Origin: Tigriopus japonicus
Taxonomy: Eukaryota > Arthropoda > Copepoda > Harpacticoida > Harpacticidae
Length of the DNA stretch: 64,000 nucleotides
Direction: 5' to 3'
NCBI GenBank assembly: GCA_010645155.1
Contig: JAAGOF010000323.1
Span: 510,571-574,570, forward strand
The notes under the pieces are model-generated. The model was given only the letters and a program-made list of their open reading frames with translations. It was not told the DNA's origin and searched no databases. The translations under genes were made by a program, and so were the position numbers. Positions 11,276-24,003 of the stretch are shown here, piece by piece; the first letter of the stretch is position 1, and each line of letters starts with the position of its first letter.

Positions 11276-14200
11276 TCAAAATGGGAAAAAACTCCATCTC
11301 TTTGGTTTGCTGTGGAATCGAGGTCGTCTTTTCCGTCGAGGAGGATTGGGTGGGGGAGGAATAACCACTGGTTGGGGACCATCTGGTCTGGATTTGACAT
11401 ACTTGACACTATCTGTATTGGACACCACCACTTCCATTTTGGGTGGCTTGAAACCCGGGGGTTCTCTCAGACTGGGCAGAATCTGTTTCTTGACACGTGT
11501 CCCACTATTGTAATCGAAATCTGCCACCACGTTCAAGTCTTGAAGCTCACCATCGTGAGATAGTTCCCGGATGGTCTCAGTTTTCACCGGGATAATTTGA
11601 TCGATGTTAACGAGTTGCTCCAAATCAGCTCTGGAGGTGGGTGTGAATGCCCGAAGGCCCTTGATGTCATCGTCTTCGGGAAAGGTCATCCTGACGATGA
11701 TCACATTAGGGCCTTCTGATCGAACATCAACACGTGGACGAGGTAGCGCTTTGGACTTGTCTCCACCTCCTGGTCTTAGGATGATATTCATTAACATGTT
11801 TCGTCGTTCAATTCCATTGGGTAGGCTCTTGGGAATCCGTTCTTGATTGGGTGAAACTCGAACTGGAACTCCATTTGAAGGCTGCAAACTTTGATCGTCA
11901 GTGAACCCTATGTCTTGCCCCATATTCTCCGGGGTTATTTTTCGCTTCGCTTTAGCTTCTTTGAGGCCTTGTTGAAAGGCAAAAGGATCGTAAGAATCGC
12001 CAGAGGTTTCCACTCGAGGAGCTGAAGGTCTCGAATCAGGAATAAAACCTTGTGGTCGTGGCCTTTGACTGGGTTTGATGGGCCTTGGTGGCCTTTGAGG
12101 AGGATCATATGACGGGAGTGAACCGCTTGAAAACCCGCTAAATGAGTTTGAGTCAATCTGGGTGGGACTCAACGTTACTGGATGCTGAAACTCTTGTGGA
12201 ACTGTCTCGGTGGAGTAGGTAGGATTGGGTTTGGACAAGCTATGAGAAGAACCAAAATTAGCCTGCCCTAGATCAAAAGGTTGGAATGATCCCACGCTAT
12301 TGCCATTATCTGATGAGGGGAATGAATACAAAGGGATGTTGCCAATATCTTCGTAGTCTTCAGGGGGGTCCTCGTTGGTGGGGACATATGTGGCTAACGG
12401 TTTTCCGTCTGGGATCCCGTAAGATGTCGGAGCTGGAGCTGAATTTTCCACGGATTGAAAGAATCCTGTGGAGGCATCACTAATTGCAGGACTCTCAGGT
12501 GAATCAACAAATTGGTCGGACGATATTCCATAAGCCGTGGGGGGCGGGACGTCAGTGCTGTCCTCTGGTGTGTAAGATGAGTCCAGCTGTTGTTGTTGAT
12601 GCTGATCATCCATGAAGACTCCAAATTGTGTGTTTAATGGAACCCCATGGGGAACGCCATAATCAGTTGGAGGTACTGCAATGGGGGTTTCTAACGGTAC
12701 TCCGTAACCTTGTTCAGGCTGTTGACTTGAAATGGGTTGTTGGTTGGGAACACCATGATTGGCCACTGGTTCTTGCAAATGTGGTTGGTTCGGAAAATTG
12801 TTTCCTATTTGAGCACCGTGGTTGGAATTTAAGGGATGGCTTGACGTACTCTGGTCATTGGAAGCACTGTGATAAAATCCGGGATTTGAAGGGGGATTCT
12901 CTTGTGGAGTGCCATATTCTGAAATTGGCTCTTCTCGCGGTATACCATAACCAGACACTGGTTTTTGTTGTTGAATTTCATGCCCTGAAATTGGTTGCTC
13001 TTGTGGTATTCCGTACCCTGGCACTGGTTCTTCTTGTGGCACTCCATACTCAAAAACTGGTTCCTCTTGTGGAATCCCATATCCTGATACTGGTTCTTCT
13101 TGAGGAACTCCATATCCAGATACTGGTTCTTCTTGGGGAATATCATACCCTGACACTGGTTCCACTTGAGGAACTCCATATCCAGAAACTGGTTCCTCTT
13201 GTGGTATTCCATACCCAGAAACTGGTTCTTCCTGTGGAACTCCATATCCAGAGACTGGTTCTTCTTGTGGTATTTCAAATCCAGAATTTGGCCCTTGTTG
13301 GGAAATCCCGTGACCAGAAACTGGTTCCTCTTTTGGTATTCCATACCCAGAAACTGGTTCTTCTTGTGGTATTCCATACACAGAAACTGGTTCTTCCTGT
13401 GGAATTCCATATCCAGATATTGGTTCCTCTTGTGGTGGTCCATAACCAGAAACTGGTTCGTTCTGTGGAATTCCAAAACCTGAGATCGGTTCTTCTTTTT
13501 GAAAACTTTGACCTGAATTATGAGAATTGCCAATTGTTACCAGCTCTCCTTGAGGAAACCCATAATTAGTCACCGGTGTTTCTTGGCTAGGATTGTTTTC
13601 TGGAGAGGAATTAAAGGAAGGGTTATTTCCATGGAAAGTATGTTGCTGATGAAAAGGCTGGTTTTGAGAAATTCCATAACTACTGGTAGGTTTTTGATAG
13701 GATTGCTGATTCACATTAAGCCCGTGCTGTTGATTATTTGGATGACTTTGAGAGGATTGGTGGTTGTGAATGGTGCCATCAACTACATGTTGGTTATCTA
13801 AAAATGGTTGATCGCTCGTATCATCAGAAATTCCGTAGCTTGCCAGAGCCTGTTGAGGCAAATCCTGAGGAATACCATAACCTTGATTTGGGGCTTCTTC
13901 ATGAATATCATGGACTTGAGAAGGCTGATTTCCATACGAATCCTGAGTTTGTATTGAATTTACTTCATGTCCATGGAGCACATGACCTTGAGACCCACCA
14001 AAATTCTGGATCGAGGTTCCAAATGACACTTTATTGCCCTGATGGATCTTGTTACGAGATCCTTGTCCTGGTTGAACTTTCTGTTTATTGGTAATCCCAT
14101 TGCTTGTTTTGGTTTGGTCTGGTTGGAATCTTTGGGCTTGCCCAAAGTTCTGGTCTGGCTCATTGGGCAAAATTACTCCATAAACGGAATTAGGAGCGGC

Positions 14201-16561
14201 TGAATCCTCATCAGTATCCTTGAAGGTTTTTCCAAATTCTTTGCTTACTCCATATTGTTTTAAGTGTGGTTGATCATTTCCTTGGTTTCCATTACCAAAT
14301 AACTGGTTGTGTTTAATGCCATTATCAACCGAATTTGGCAATCTCGATTGTGGTCTTTTTGACGGAGAAGGCAAACCTTGATTTCGATTTTTTCTTGGCC
14401 GTTTTCTCACTGTCTTCCTTCTTGATTTCGTTGGAGGTCCACCTAAAATGAAATATCCACACATGAAAAAGGTCACATAGAAGCCAATTAAACCAACTTA
14501 ATTTTACCATAAGTTGCTTGAAACGATTGAATTTTCTGACCACTTCCGGTCTTCGCTTTGGACCGATTGCCTGATCCGGTTTGTTCAAGGGTTTGCCGTT
14601 GTTGGTCCGTACAAGGTATCTTCTCAATGTTCAAGACATCAAAACCATGGACTTCATCAGCTCGATAAGTGACTCGTCGAATGGTACAATCTGGTTCAAG
14701 CACCTCATATGAACCAGTGACCACCCCGTTCTCATCCCCAGATTCTTGTCGAGAATGGGTTAACCCCGAGTTCTCGTCAAAAACTGAGTATTCAAATCCA
14801 TACGCATGTTTCTACAAGACAAAATCATTTTCAATACTTATCTTGAAGCCCTATTGGCAAAAAGGAACTGGTTGGTGGCTTTATAATTGCAGTCACGGGA
14901 ATAGTTTTATGCATGGACGTCAAGGCTGTGCGAACGGGAGTTGGACAAATCGATCTTACCTCAAGGTTGTTGTCGTCGTTCCTTTCTTGGCCTCTGTTTT
15001 GGTTGGAAGAGCCATAATTCGTTCTTGTGAATCTTGGACTCGAGTCTCGATAGAGTTGCTTGGAATCCACTGGCACGTCAATATGAAGTACTTCTTCAAT
15101 GGCTTTGATGATCTGGTCATCCAAACTGCCCCAGGTATCTCCCGGCGTTGTTTGTGCTTCAGTTGGATCAATTATGTTAATGGTTGTCGTAGAAACGACT
15201 TCTTCAGGAGTAGGGAAAACAGGTGTTGTTGGCTGGGAATCAAGTTCCTCGGGAATCTTTTGGATTTCAATATAACCTTGAGTGGCTAGGAAGGGATCTT
15301 CTTCCTCTAAAGCAGGTTCTGGGAGATCCTTGTAGTCAATATAACCATGATCTGGAGGGAAGGTCAAGAATTGGCCTTGAATGACTGGATTAGGTGCATC
15401 TGAAACCTTTCGACGGATCTTGGGTGTCTCTTGCAATTTGCCGCCAGAATCGGTGATGACTTTCTCCAGATCGAAATACTCCTGGTCACTCGAAACTGGC
15501 ACTTCTTCGGTGGGATAAGATGATGAGGGAGACGAATCTTTTGGAGGAGGCTCAATTGGAGCAAACTCTGTAGTGACGTCTGAACCTTCCAAGATAACCT
15601 CATTTTCTGAAACCGACAACAAAGTCGTCTCTTCGGAAGGATTCTCAGTGGTAAGGAAATCACCGTCATCTGGAGGTGCCACATAAGTCGTTGAAGGTTC
15701 TTGGACCAGATTTTTGTTGCTTGGTTGCACCTCAAGATCTTCAATGGCCAGTTCCTCAATGGGTTCCACACTTGTCGGGGTAACGATGGTCAAAGTTGGA
15801 GTAACAGGGGCAATATTCTTCATGATTGTGTCCAAAGTAGAGGGTTGAAAGCTATCCACGGCTCCCATAGTTGGTGAAGGTTCAAAATCAAGATCACTTT
15901 GGGTTGAAATACTCAAATTGGATGCTTCTGTAGTCAGATCCAATGAGTCATTGTTCAGATTTGATGATGTTGAAGCATCGACTGAATTGGAAGTGGTGTC
16001 TTCAATTGGAGTCGGGGTGGAACTTGACACATTTACATCAGGAAAAGATGAAAAAGTATAGGGGAAACTGGCGTCTGGTGACTTTGTAGTTGTTTGATTG
16101 AGAACCTCTTGATCTACTTCCTTTTTCTTGAACAAAATTCCCTTTTTGGGAAGATATGAATTCTGGGGAGGTTTGGGTTTGAACAAATTCTTCCTTGACT
16201 TTTGGACCGATCTTTGTCGTTTTAACAGCACATCAGCCAGGCTTTTGGGATCAAAGTAGTTCCTGTTCTTGGTCCGTTTGATTTTGTCCAATAAAATATT
16301 CACAGCAGTGTCATTTTTCGATGTGATGGGTTTTCGTCGCCTTCGAAAAAGTTCTTGAACCGTGTGGATCTGTTCCGATGCTCCCGTTTCCAAATCTGAC
16401 GAAGGTTCCAATTCCTCTTTGAACTCTTGAGACAAATCCCCTAGTCCATCTAAAGGCGAAGCTACACCCACATCTGGAGGATTGATTCCAATATGATCCA
16501 CAGAATAGACCAAACTCACCAAATAGCATCCAACGACCAAAACTCCTTGAAGTGAAGTCAT
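11276..16561 (-). CDS. Giant resilin-like cuticle protein with RR chitin-binding domain
   Basis: Structural protein of the exoskeleton, predicted to be secreted and to bind chitin. Three exons join in phase: 16561-14960, 14811-14508 and 14442-11276, giving 1690 aa. The start is the ATG at 16561, which opens a signal peptide (MTSLQGVLVVGCYLVSLVYS); in-frame codons upstream have only GTG. Residues 20-534 are acidic and Ser/Thr/Pro-rich. Exon 2 encodes a Rebers-Riddiford domain: YGFEYSVFDENSGLTHSRQE, then SGDENGVVTGSYEVLEPD, then RRVTYRADEVHGF. Exon 3 is Gln/Pro/Gly-rich with YG(I/V)(P/S) motifs throughout and about 18 copies of an 11-residue unit near PQEEPVSGYGI. A basic tail (RRKRRPRFHSKPKR) ends the protein. 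RR plus YGxP repeats is the layout of pro-resilin, but this protein is far longer; elasticity is inference. Confidence 0.9.
12889..13505 (-). repeat. 33-bp coding tandem repeat (11-residue units, about 18 copies)
   Basis: In-frame array inside the third cuticle exon. Unit consensus is PQEEPVSGYGI or PQEEPVSGYGV, with scattered variants such as PQVEPVSGYDI, PQEEPVFEYGV and QQQKPVSGYGI. The register is kept without frameshifts. The periodic codons open long frames on the opposite strand (12628-13569) and in the other minus frames, which are shadows. Confidence 0.93.
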
Positions 16562-17219
16562 GATACCTCTATCTTGTGAAAGACTCGTTGACACCTCACC
16601 AATTCAGAAGCATTGTCGTTTTTCCCACTCCGATGACACCTCACTCTCAACTCGCAATGACAATGTTTTGTCTTAATTTTGGGAACTAAACCTAGTTTGG
16701 TGTGTGCGTCTTGTTCAACTGGATTCGCGTCATTTTCCGTGAACCGAAGTTACGCATCTCACTCGCGTTTTCTAGCGTGCGTTTACGGTACTGTCTCCCG
16801 GTATCTTGCCATCTAGTGTACGTATTGCATGCACGGACGGACGCATTAGGAACGCCAGTTTCGCGACCAGTCAAGATCCTTTCTCGGTAGGTACATTTCA
16901 TTTTGCATGGCCAAACGGTCACACTCCAAAGGCTATCGGGATTGTGTTCGAAAAATAAAGCCAATGCATTTGGTGCTTCAATCAATGAATCCTAGTTTCG
17001 TGACCTTCGAGATTGGGAATAAAAGGAGACGTACATGAATGAATTTGGACGCCGCTTTAATTGCCGATATTAGACGTTGGAAATTGAAACACTTGAACAC
17101 AACAAGTAAAAATAATCATAATTGGGATAAAATAGTGCTGTGAAGCAATAAGATTCCTTGCTCTCCGACGCGTTGAATTGGCAATCGTCAAGGTGATTGG
17201 CATCTCTGAAGTGCTTGAA
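16562..17219. other. Spacer between the cuticle start and the DHCR24 end
   Basis: This should hold the promoter and 5' UTR of the cuticle gene and the 3' UTR of the sterol reductase, both transcribed leftward. I see no convincing TATA box, RNA gene or repeat. Confidence 0.5.
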
Positions 17220-20200
17220 TTAACTTCTTCCCAGCTTGCTGATCTTCTCATAGACATGAGGGAAGGCCTTCTCACAGTTCATGCGCTTGCGAATCTTGTC
17301 GTAGTTTCTCAAGTTGAACTCAAACATTTCGTCAAAGTCGGATCGAGTCAATTGGGTCTCGGCATAGAGAGCCACGTAGCATCCATTGTCGATGGCATGA
17401 CGCTCCATTCGCTTTTGAGTTGCCTCGGGTTTAAAGCCTTTGATCGGACTAAAGCTGAAAATCCAAGTCAAATTTCTCATTAAATTGGCAACCGTTGCAA
17501 TTGTTTGTACGCTTCTCAAGATGAGCTCAGAAGCTTAATGATGATTTGATTTGATTTTTAAGTGTCTATCAAGATAGATTTTGCTGGTTTTGGGCCAAGT
17601 TTCTTCATTACGTTGGACATATGTAGGTTTATATCTTATCAGGTTTCTTGATGTACTCCTTCATTGCTAGAATTCATTGATGAACTTCAAATCAAAAGGA
17701 TTCAATTCAATAAAACTGACTTGTCACTCCTCCTCTTTTGTCAACTACTAGAAGACGGCAATGAAAAAAGTCTTGCAACGCAGGAAAAATATTTACAAAT
17801 GACATACATGCAATGTCAAAGAACAACATGCCGTAGCAACAAATTGTTATGCTTCAACACTATCCTATAAATTGTAATTCACAACCTAACTGTCTTACAA
17901 AAGGCCAATGCCGTTATATTTTTCCAATTTCAGACACTGGCAATTCACTACATCTTCGAGTAAAAAATTGTACATGAACATTTGGCTAAAACGTTCAATT
18001 TTGGCCCACTCACCATTTACTCCTTATGCTGTAAGTTCCTTCAAATTTCATTTTTTTTAGCGAGAGACAAATTTCTGCATTTGGGTGTGATTGTGTTTGA
18101 AGCAAAAACTTAACTATATTTCAAGACCTTACCTTTATTCTATACAGTATATTTTTATCCAAAGAGAAATTTTCGACTACAAAACTCTTCAAGTCTATTC
18201 TTAAACTTGATTTATTGTGTTTAAACAAGAATAATTGTTAAATAAAAAAACAAGATTTAAACAGAGTGAACCGTATGTTGATTTTAAAGATTCACCAATC
18301 CTACTTAGAAGAAAAGTAAATTTTTGCAACTATCGATCGCTTTCCGTCTGAAAATGCAAAAGCTTCCGATTCTAATACACAATTTGGTGTCTCGAAACAA
18401 AGTACTCTCCATTTAAATCGTGCGTTATTTATATGTATCTTTGAATAACAAACAAGCAATTAAAAGTTCTTTGTCTTCGCATCATCTTTTGTTACTGTTT
18501 ACTTTCAACTAATGTTGACTTGTTTTGTATTAGTTTTGGCACTCTCTAACAATTCTCCAAATTGAGTTTGGTAAAAAAAAAAAAAAAAAGACAGTCAAAG
18601 AGGAAAGGTTGAGTGAAGAGCTTACCCATAAATACCGACATCGACATGAACAGCTTCTCTTTTGAACAAATTAAGGTATTCAAGTCCTTCGGGAACGCAA
18701 TGGCGGGTCGGACAAAGCCAAATTGGGTAGACCTTTGTTTGTTCATCCACAAACTTGAGGCTGTCTTGTAGTTTTTCCAATTCATAACCAAAATCCTGAC
18801 AGACAAAGTTCTCATTCTGCTCCTTGGGCACGAGATTCTTCCTCAACCATTTCAACAAGGAAAATTTGGGTGGCATGGACCATCCAAAAAGATACCTGAA
18901 AACCACGTTATTGGCAAAGGGGATGATATAGGGCATCAACCAGAAAAAGGCCTTATTCTGTCGATGATAGAAATCAATGGTGGGGATGTATTCCACTCCG
19001 CTTTGACGTTTGGTTAGGTAAGTTTCCACGTGTTTATAAAACCACGGGCTGTACCACTTGGCCAGATAGTTCAGTTTATCAGGTTCGCATTCGTCCGTGA
19101 AGACACCATTCATGATGACTCCCTCATTGAGATTAAACATGATTCCTTCCACCGACTCCACATTTGAGTCATTGGTCACCCTCGTGAATTCGGCTACCAC
19201 CTCATCCAAAGAGTAAACAGGTTCATAAGAGAGCTTGATGTAAGGTTTGTATGGGATGATATCCAAATCCACGGCTGTTAGGAAGCCCAATGTTCCATAA
19301 GAGAACGGGATAGCGCAAAAGTACTCGGGATCGTTGTCCTTGTCCGTCCACACGACGGAGCCATCGGCAGTGATCATTTCAAACGCCTTGCAAATGTACT
19401 GGAACAACCCGTATTTGTGCGAGGTAGATTCAATGCCTCCACCCATGACCAAACCTCCAATGGTCAGGTCATCCAACTCTGGAACCACGGGTAAAGTCCA
19501 TCCACGGCTGATTAAAAAGTCATTCAGTTGTCCGATTGACACCATGGGTTCCACACGGACCAGACGTTTCTCCTCATCTAAGTGAATGATATCGGGCATA
19601 TTGATCTGGATCTTATGCATCCTGTTCTTGTAGTTCATAGTCTGGAGACTGATGGACTTCCAACAAGGTCGGGCGGTACACATGGGTGTTTGGCTGCCTT
19701 CGTCCATCCATTGGCGAACCTTGAATACAAATATGGAGCACCGATGAAAAGATTGCAATCTTTTTTCCTTTATTTAGTCAAGGATGGCTCAAGCCAGGAT
19801 TACTCTCAAAACACACCTTGGCTTGAATCGGTAACATGAAAAATTCACGAGACTATTTAGACTGAATCCAAGAGAATATTTGCTGCAAGCCTCACACTTG
19901 AGTACAATAATCGGACCCAATGTGTATTTTTAAATCTGATTGAGCTACATACGTATGAGCAAATTTTTGGGGGATCTTGGTCACGATTCTAAAAATTGTT
20001 TTGGTTATGTTTTTATACCGTGAATATTGTAAGGCTATTTGATGAACAAAGTAGAGGATATAATTATGTCGTTGAAGTCAAGGTACAGGTATTTTTTGTA
20101 CATTAATCTAATCACAACGATGAAAGTTCAACGGAACAATATATTTGTTACAAAAGCCTCACATCGTAGTATAATAATCGGACCCAGTGTGTATTTTGAA

Positions 20201-20491
20201 ATTTGATGTTGCAACATACGAATGGGGGTGATCTTCTAGAGTAGCCGTCAACGTACGTACGGGCACGGAAATAAAGGAAACATAGCATTAAGGCTTGAAT
20301 CCTTTAAATATATTTACCTGTTTCTGTACGTTCTTGACTTTCTCTTCATGTTTCACAAACGATGGACCGAATAAATAAGCCGCCCTCGTGTAAGCCAGAT
20401 AAAAGAGGTCGTAAATCACAGACATGGGCACAACCCATATTGCAAAAATCCAGAAATGGTGCTGCACCAAATATGTGATCAACTCCGACAT
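17220..20491 (-). CDS. DHCR24: Delta(24)-sterol reductase (DHCR24/seladin-1 homologue)
   Basis: FAD-dependent oxidoreductase that reduces the C24 double bond of sterols such as desmosterol to give cholesterol; an ER membrane enzyme. Exons 20491-20318, 19719-18626 and 17454-17220 join in phase for 500 aa (human enzyme 516 aa). The start is the ATG at 20491; the frame extends upstream only through a GTG. Residues about 10-35 form an N-terminal membrane segment. The FAD/PCMH domain includes RVEPMVSIGQLNDFL (about 113-127), PELDDLTIGGLVMGGGIES (138-156) and SHKYGLFQ (158-165). Later family motifs are EPDKLNYLAKWYSPWFYKHV, EYIPTIDFYHRQNK, FRYLFGW and VYPIWLCPTRH. Arthropods cannot make sterols de novo; in those that dealkylate plant sterols this enzyme performs the last reduction, so a role in turning algal sterols into cholesterol is likely. 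Confidence 0.95.
19885..20235. repeat. Pair of diverged direct repeats in a DHCR24 intron
   Basis: Two roughly 70-bp segments in the intron between DHCR24 exons 1 and 2 are similar in direct orientation: about 19887-19960 and 20153-20232. Shared words include AAGCCTCACA, ATAATCGGACCCA and GTGTGTATTTT-like text, then ACATACG and a GGGATCTT/GTGATCTT end. Spacing is about 265 bp. Either a local duplication or two copies of an unknown repeat. Confidence 0.6.
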
Positions 20492-21425
20492 TGTTCCAAA
20501 ACTTTGCAAAGCCCTTAACTTGTCCAACCTGGAAGTTTTCTCCACAAAGAACTGGCTCAGAATCCAGCCAGGTCATCCACGGCAACTCCAAACACTGTAC
20601 CTATGTTACTCGACTACCAAAGTACACACATTCACTTCCATATGGTCTTCCGTCCAACTAACAACCGACGGCTGGCATGCGAAGACTTGGCGTTTTCTTC
20701 AAGAAGGCTCGGTTACTACCACAGGTAAATTGAAGTTGGTGGGCAAACGTGGAAGAGAAACGAACCATGCCCGAATATCGTATGTAAGTCCGTCTACGGT
20801 ATTTGGTACACAAAGTCGGCTGATCCAAGCTGAAATGCTTAAATAGGGAATCTTTTCGGGAGCCACTCGCCCTCATGCATTTTTTAAAACGAAATGAAGG
20901 GTGCGCTTGAGAGGTTCCGAGTAAATTGTTCACCGTAACCGATGATTGTTTAAAAATCTTTGAAGCGATTGATGTACTCAGGTTTGGTAAGATGAGTTAT
21001 ATATTAGGCACTTAAAGCATGTGTGGTTTCATCTCCAGTGTAATGTGACAGAAGTATAAAAAGTCCTGAAATATATTCTGGATGTGGTGGGAGCAATTTT
21101 TTCCCCGTCTTGAAATGGATGAATAAATACTCACGCACAATGAGATGTCGTGAAACGATGTAAAAAGATGTAAAAGGTGCAAGTTTAAGGCAATCCACAA
21201 AAAATAATATGCAGTGGTGGAAACGAAAATAAAGTCATTCAACACTTTTCTGAAGGTTGCAGTTACACTAATAAACACAATACATTGACGGATTTCGATT
21301 TGACAACAGCAGACAAAATACATTCATTCAACTAAGTGATCAATCATCTCAAAACCAATCACGTGGTCGGTAAATCAGTCAATAGTTTTCAAAGCCTGGA
21401 TCCCATTAATATAGTACGAATCGAG
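20492..21425. other. Spacer between DHCR24 start and lectin gene end
   Basis: Expected to contain the DHCR24 promoter and the 3' UTR of the lectin-like gene. The reading frames present have no recognisable motifs, and I see no repeat. Confidence 0.5.
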
Positions 21426-22000
21426 TTACAGTTGGCAAATCACTGACATTTTGGTTTTACATAAAATATCGTTCCAAAGCCCAGGGCAGGTGAGAACCTC
21501 AACACAATTTTCAGTGCCTTGTTTGCTCACCCTCGTCCCATATGGTAATTGTTATTGGTGTTCCATCTGTCCACATAAACCGTCCTTCAGCAGGGTCACT
21601 CGTTGCTCCCAACCACCAACGAGCGATTTTTCTCTTGTATGCTTCGTCCAATAATAGGTGATATTCAACCTCAAAGTTGCTAATTGTGAACTTGAATCTG
21701 GGTAGATGCCCACCTTTGCCTTCGCAAAACGCGGTAGCCTCCTCGAAATCCATCTTGTTTGTCGTGAACTCGTAGACGGTGTCGTTATTAAGAAGAAACG
21801 TTTGAGCACTGGAATTTGTCTCGATCGATTCCTTTTCTTTTTTAAAACTTAATTGGACTTCCTCAATTAGGTGGGATAGCTTTTCCACTTGATTTTTCAA
21901 GTCCTCAAAAGACGTTTCATTGAGAAACGGGAAATTACAAGGCCCACTTAACGTAATATTGTAGATTAGTGCATAGACCACTGAATTCCTAGACTGCGCT
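21426..22000 (-). pseudogene. C-type lectin-domain gene, 5' incomplete and frameshifted
   Basis: Encodes a coiled N-terminal stalk (SFEDLKNQVEKLSHLIEEV) followed by a C-type lectin-like domain: YEFTTNKMDFEEATAFCEGK, GGHLPRF, WWLGATSDPAEGRFMWTDG and ITIWDEG. The main frame stops at 21511-21513, but the rest of the domain continues at once in another frame: GTENCVEV, GLWNDILC, then VICQL and TAA at 21426-21428. All four canonical cysteines are present. The frames meet near 21525-21531, so a net 2-base loss (or 1-base gain) broke the gene, or the assembly has an error there. No ATG with a signal peptide opens this exon: the phase-0 acceptor GCGCAG near 22001 suggests an upstream exon, perhaps 25586-25756. 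An EPN or QPD sugar-binding motif is not visible, since that site is where the frame breaks. Confidence 0.75.
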
Positions 22001-22009
22001 GCCGCCGCC

Positions 22010-23633
22010 AATCATCAGATTCTCTTACATCAGTAGGGAAGAAACAGATTATGGCGGGAGAACACAATCGTCCAAGAAAAGTGGTTTTAAGCCCCTTTGA
22101 GAATGAGTTTTACGTGCTTAGCCCCATGCCACAACACTGGCTACCCTCTGGAAGTGTGAAAGTTGATTTCTGATCCCTAAATTTCAATGTTTTGTCCTGG
22201 AAATTTTCAAATCCAACCTCTCTCTAAAAAGAAAAGTCAAAGCAGGCTGATTGTTGGGGATGATGAAAGTCCAATAAAAGAAGAAAGATTGAACCCATAA
22301 GCCAAGCTTTCCTCATGTAAGAACCAAGGTATTATAGGTTCCAAGGTCTACCAAGGTAAGGTATTTTACCACTAAGAATTAGTATCAACTTCAAGCTGAA
22401 ATTGTATTGCTGTCCCTGCAGAATTGTCAACCTCACCTCTAGACAAGGATTTCTTAATTTAAAGGATTTGAAACCACATCAGAAAAAGTGCCTGTCTCAA
22501 ATTATGTGTCATTCAGGCAACCCAAGCTAATTCTCATTGGGCAGGGTTGGCCACATTTGCCATTCAAAAGGTGACGAGATCATTGACCATCAGACAACAA
22601 GATTTCTTCTGATGGCAGCACAACTTTTTATATTTTGAGTATTAAGTTCCTCCTGCAATTCATAGGCTTATGGTAGGCTCCCATTATTTAAAGAAATGAC
22701 TTGAGACTTAATTCTTTTTGCAAGATCCAAATCACAATTATAGAAAGCCTACAATTTGAAGTCACCCTTGTTTGTTTTGCTAGTTGCTTCTCACTCTCAA
22801 TATTAAAAACATCTTGAAAAATCATCTTGAAATATGATAAATTCATCTGTGCAGTGCCTTTCACGTGTGTTTTTTAAATCGTAAGTTCAGTTCATTTGTT
22901 TTGTAGCAGTACTCCTTCATCTGCTACAGTGTTACAGTCTATGGTTGATGGCACACCCAACTTTGTTACACTTTAGTGACAGGAGCAAATTCACACCCAA
23001 AGTTATTTTGGGAATCAGTCAAGTCTCAACTACTGATTCTTCATGGTGTGTGAGTTCATCTTGATGGTGGGGCTTGTGCTGTTGGTGATTCAGCCACATC
23101 CCAAAAGTCCATTTATTTTTTCTAAATGTGAGTGAACCAAGAGAGTAAGATAAATTTCAGTGTTTGCATTGTGTGAGGCATAATTTTGGGCATCTTTCAA
23201 GCTCAAAACAGATTATTTTCTTATATTTGCCCAAAATTTCAACACAAATGCATTTGGTTCATTGACCAAGTCACCAAAGAAAGAATTTTTATTTGATAAT
23301 GATTCTTGTAATGCTTCCCAACGATGAAGTGGTACTTGATGCACACAAAGAAATGTTCTTAGGCATATTTGGTAACTGTGGTAGTGTGATTTATATTGAT
23401 TACTAATAACTATTTGAGTCCTTTCGTAGGAGTGAAACAAATGAGAAACCCATGGGCTTGATCATGTAATGGGAATGAGGAAGTAAGAAAGTGCACTCTG
23501 ACTGGTTAGCTCTTCCTATAATTTAAAAAATTAATATAGTGTTATAAAGATTAAGGAAATGGACCTTGTTAGCTGTCTAATAATGATTGATAAAGTTATT
23601 AAAAAATCCATCATCAAGCCAACAAAATTAGTT
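22010..23633. other. Non-coding stretch, probably intron or spacer of the lectin gene
   Basis: AT-rich sequence with only short, motif-free frames. I see no transposon ends or RNA gene before the Tc1 element starts at 23636. Confidence 0.5.
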
Positions 23634-23635
23634 TA

Positions 23636-23846
23636 CAGTCTATCAGAAAAGTTTGCATAACGTCAAGCGTCAGCTCGTTTTTTAAGCCTGGCCTTGGAAG
23701 GACAAGGCCGAAAAGGTTGAAATTTGGTCAGAATGACCAACATGGACCAACATACCACGCAAATATCCAAAAACCCAGATGCAATCAAATAATCAAAACT
23801 TTTTTTAACAAAGACTGAAAAAGGGGCGGCGCAAAAGTTTGCATAA
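23636..23846 (+). repeat. Left terminal inverted repeat of the Tc1-like element
   Basis: Starts CAGTCTATCAGAAAAGTTTG next to TA and ends with GCAAAAGTTTGCATAA. It is the inverted copy of 24998-25208, with differences noted near positions 15 and 30 of the repeat and near the inner end. Confidence 0.93.
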
Positions 23847-24003
23847 CACTTTTGAGCAAGTCGAGGAAAGTGTGAGATTTTTCGAGAAACACCTGTAATT
23901 TTCTATTGTTTTCAAGAGATTGATGATGAAAAAAGTCTGGATGATTCTAAAGGTTATAAAAAAGGCGAAAATCTCCATGTAACCTCTCTGTTTTGAAGCA
24001 ATT

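Noticed and set aside
12628..13569. 313-codon plus-strand frame and a 234-codon minus frame (12829-13533)
   Set aside because: Both are shadows of the 33-bp coding repeat in the cuticle gene; periodic codons keep other frames open.
14669..15289. 206-codon plus-strand frame
   Set aside because: Antisense to two cuticle exons and the intron between them; no motif.
16692..16985. 97-codon minus frame upstream of the cuticle gene
   Set aside because: No motif, overlaps a plus frame, and lies where a promoter is expected.
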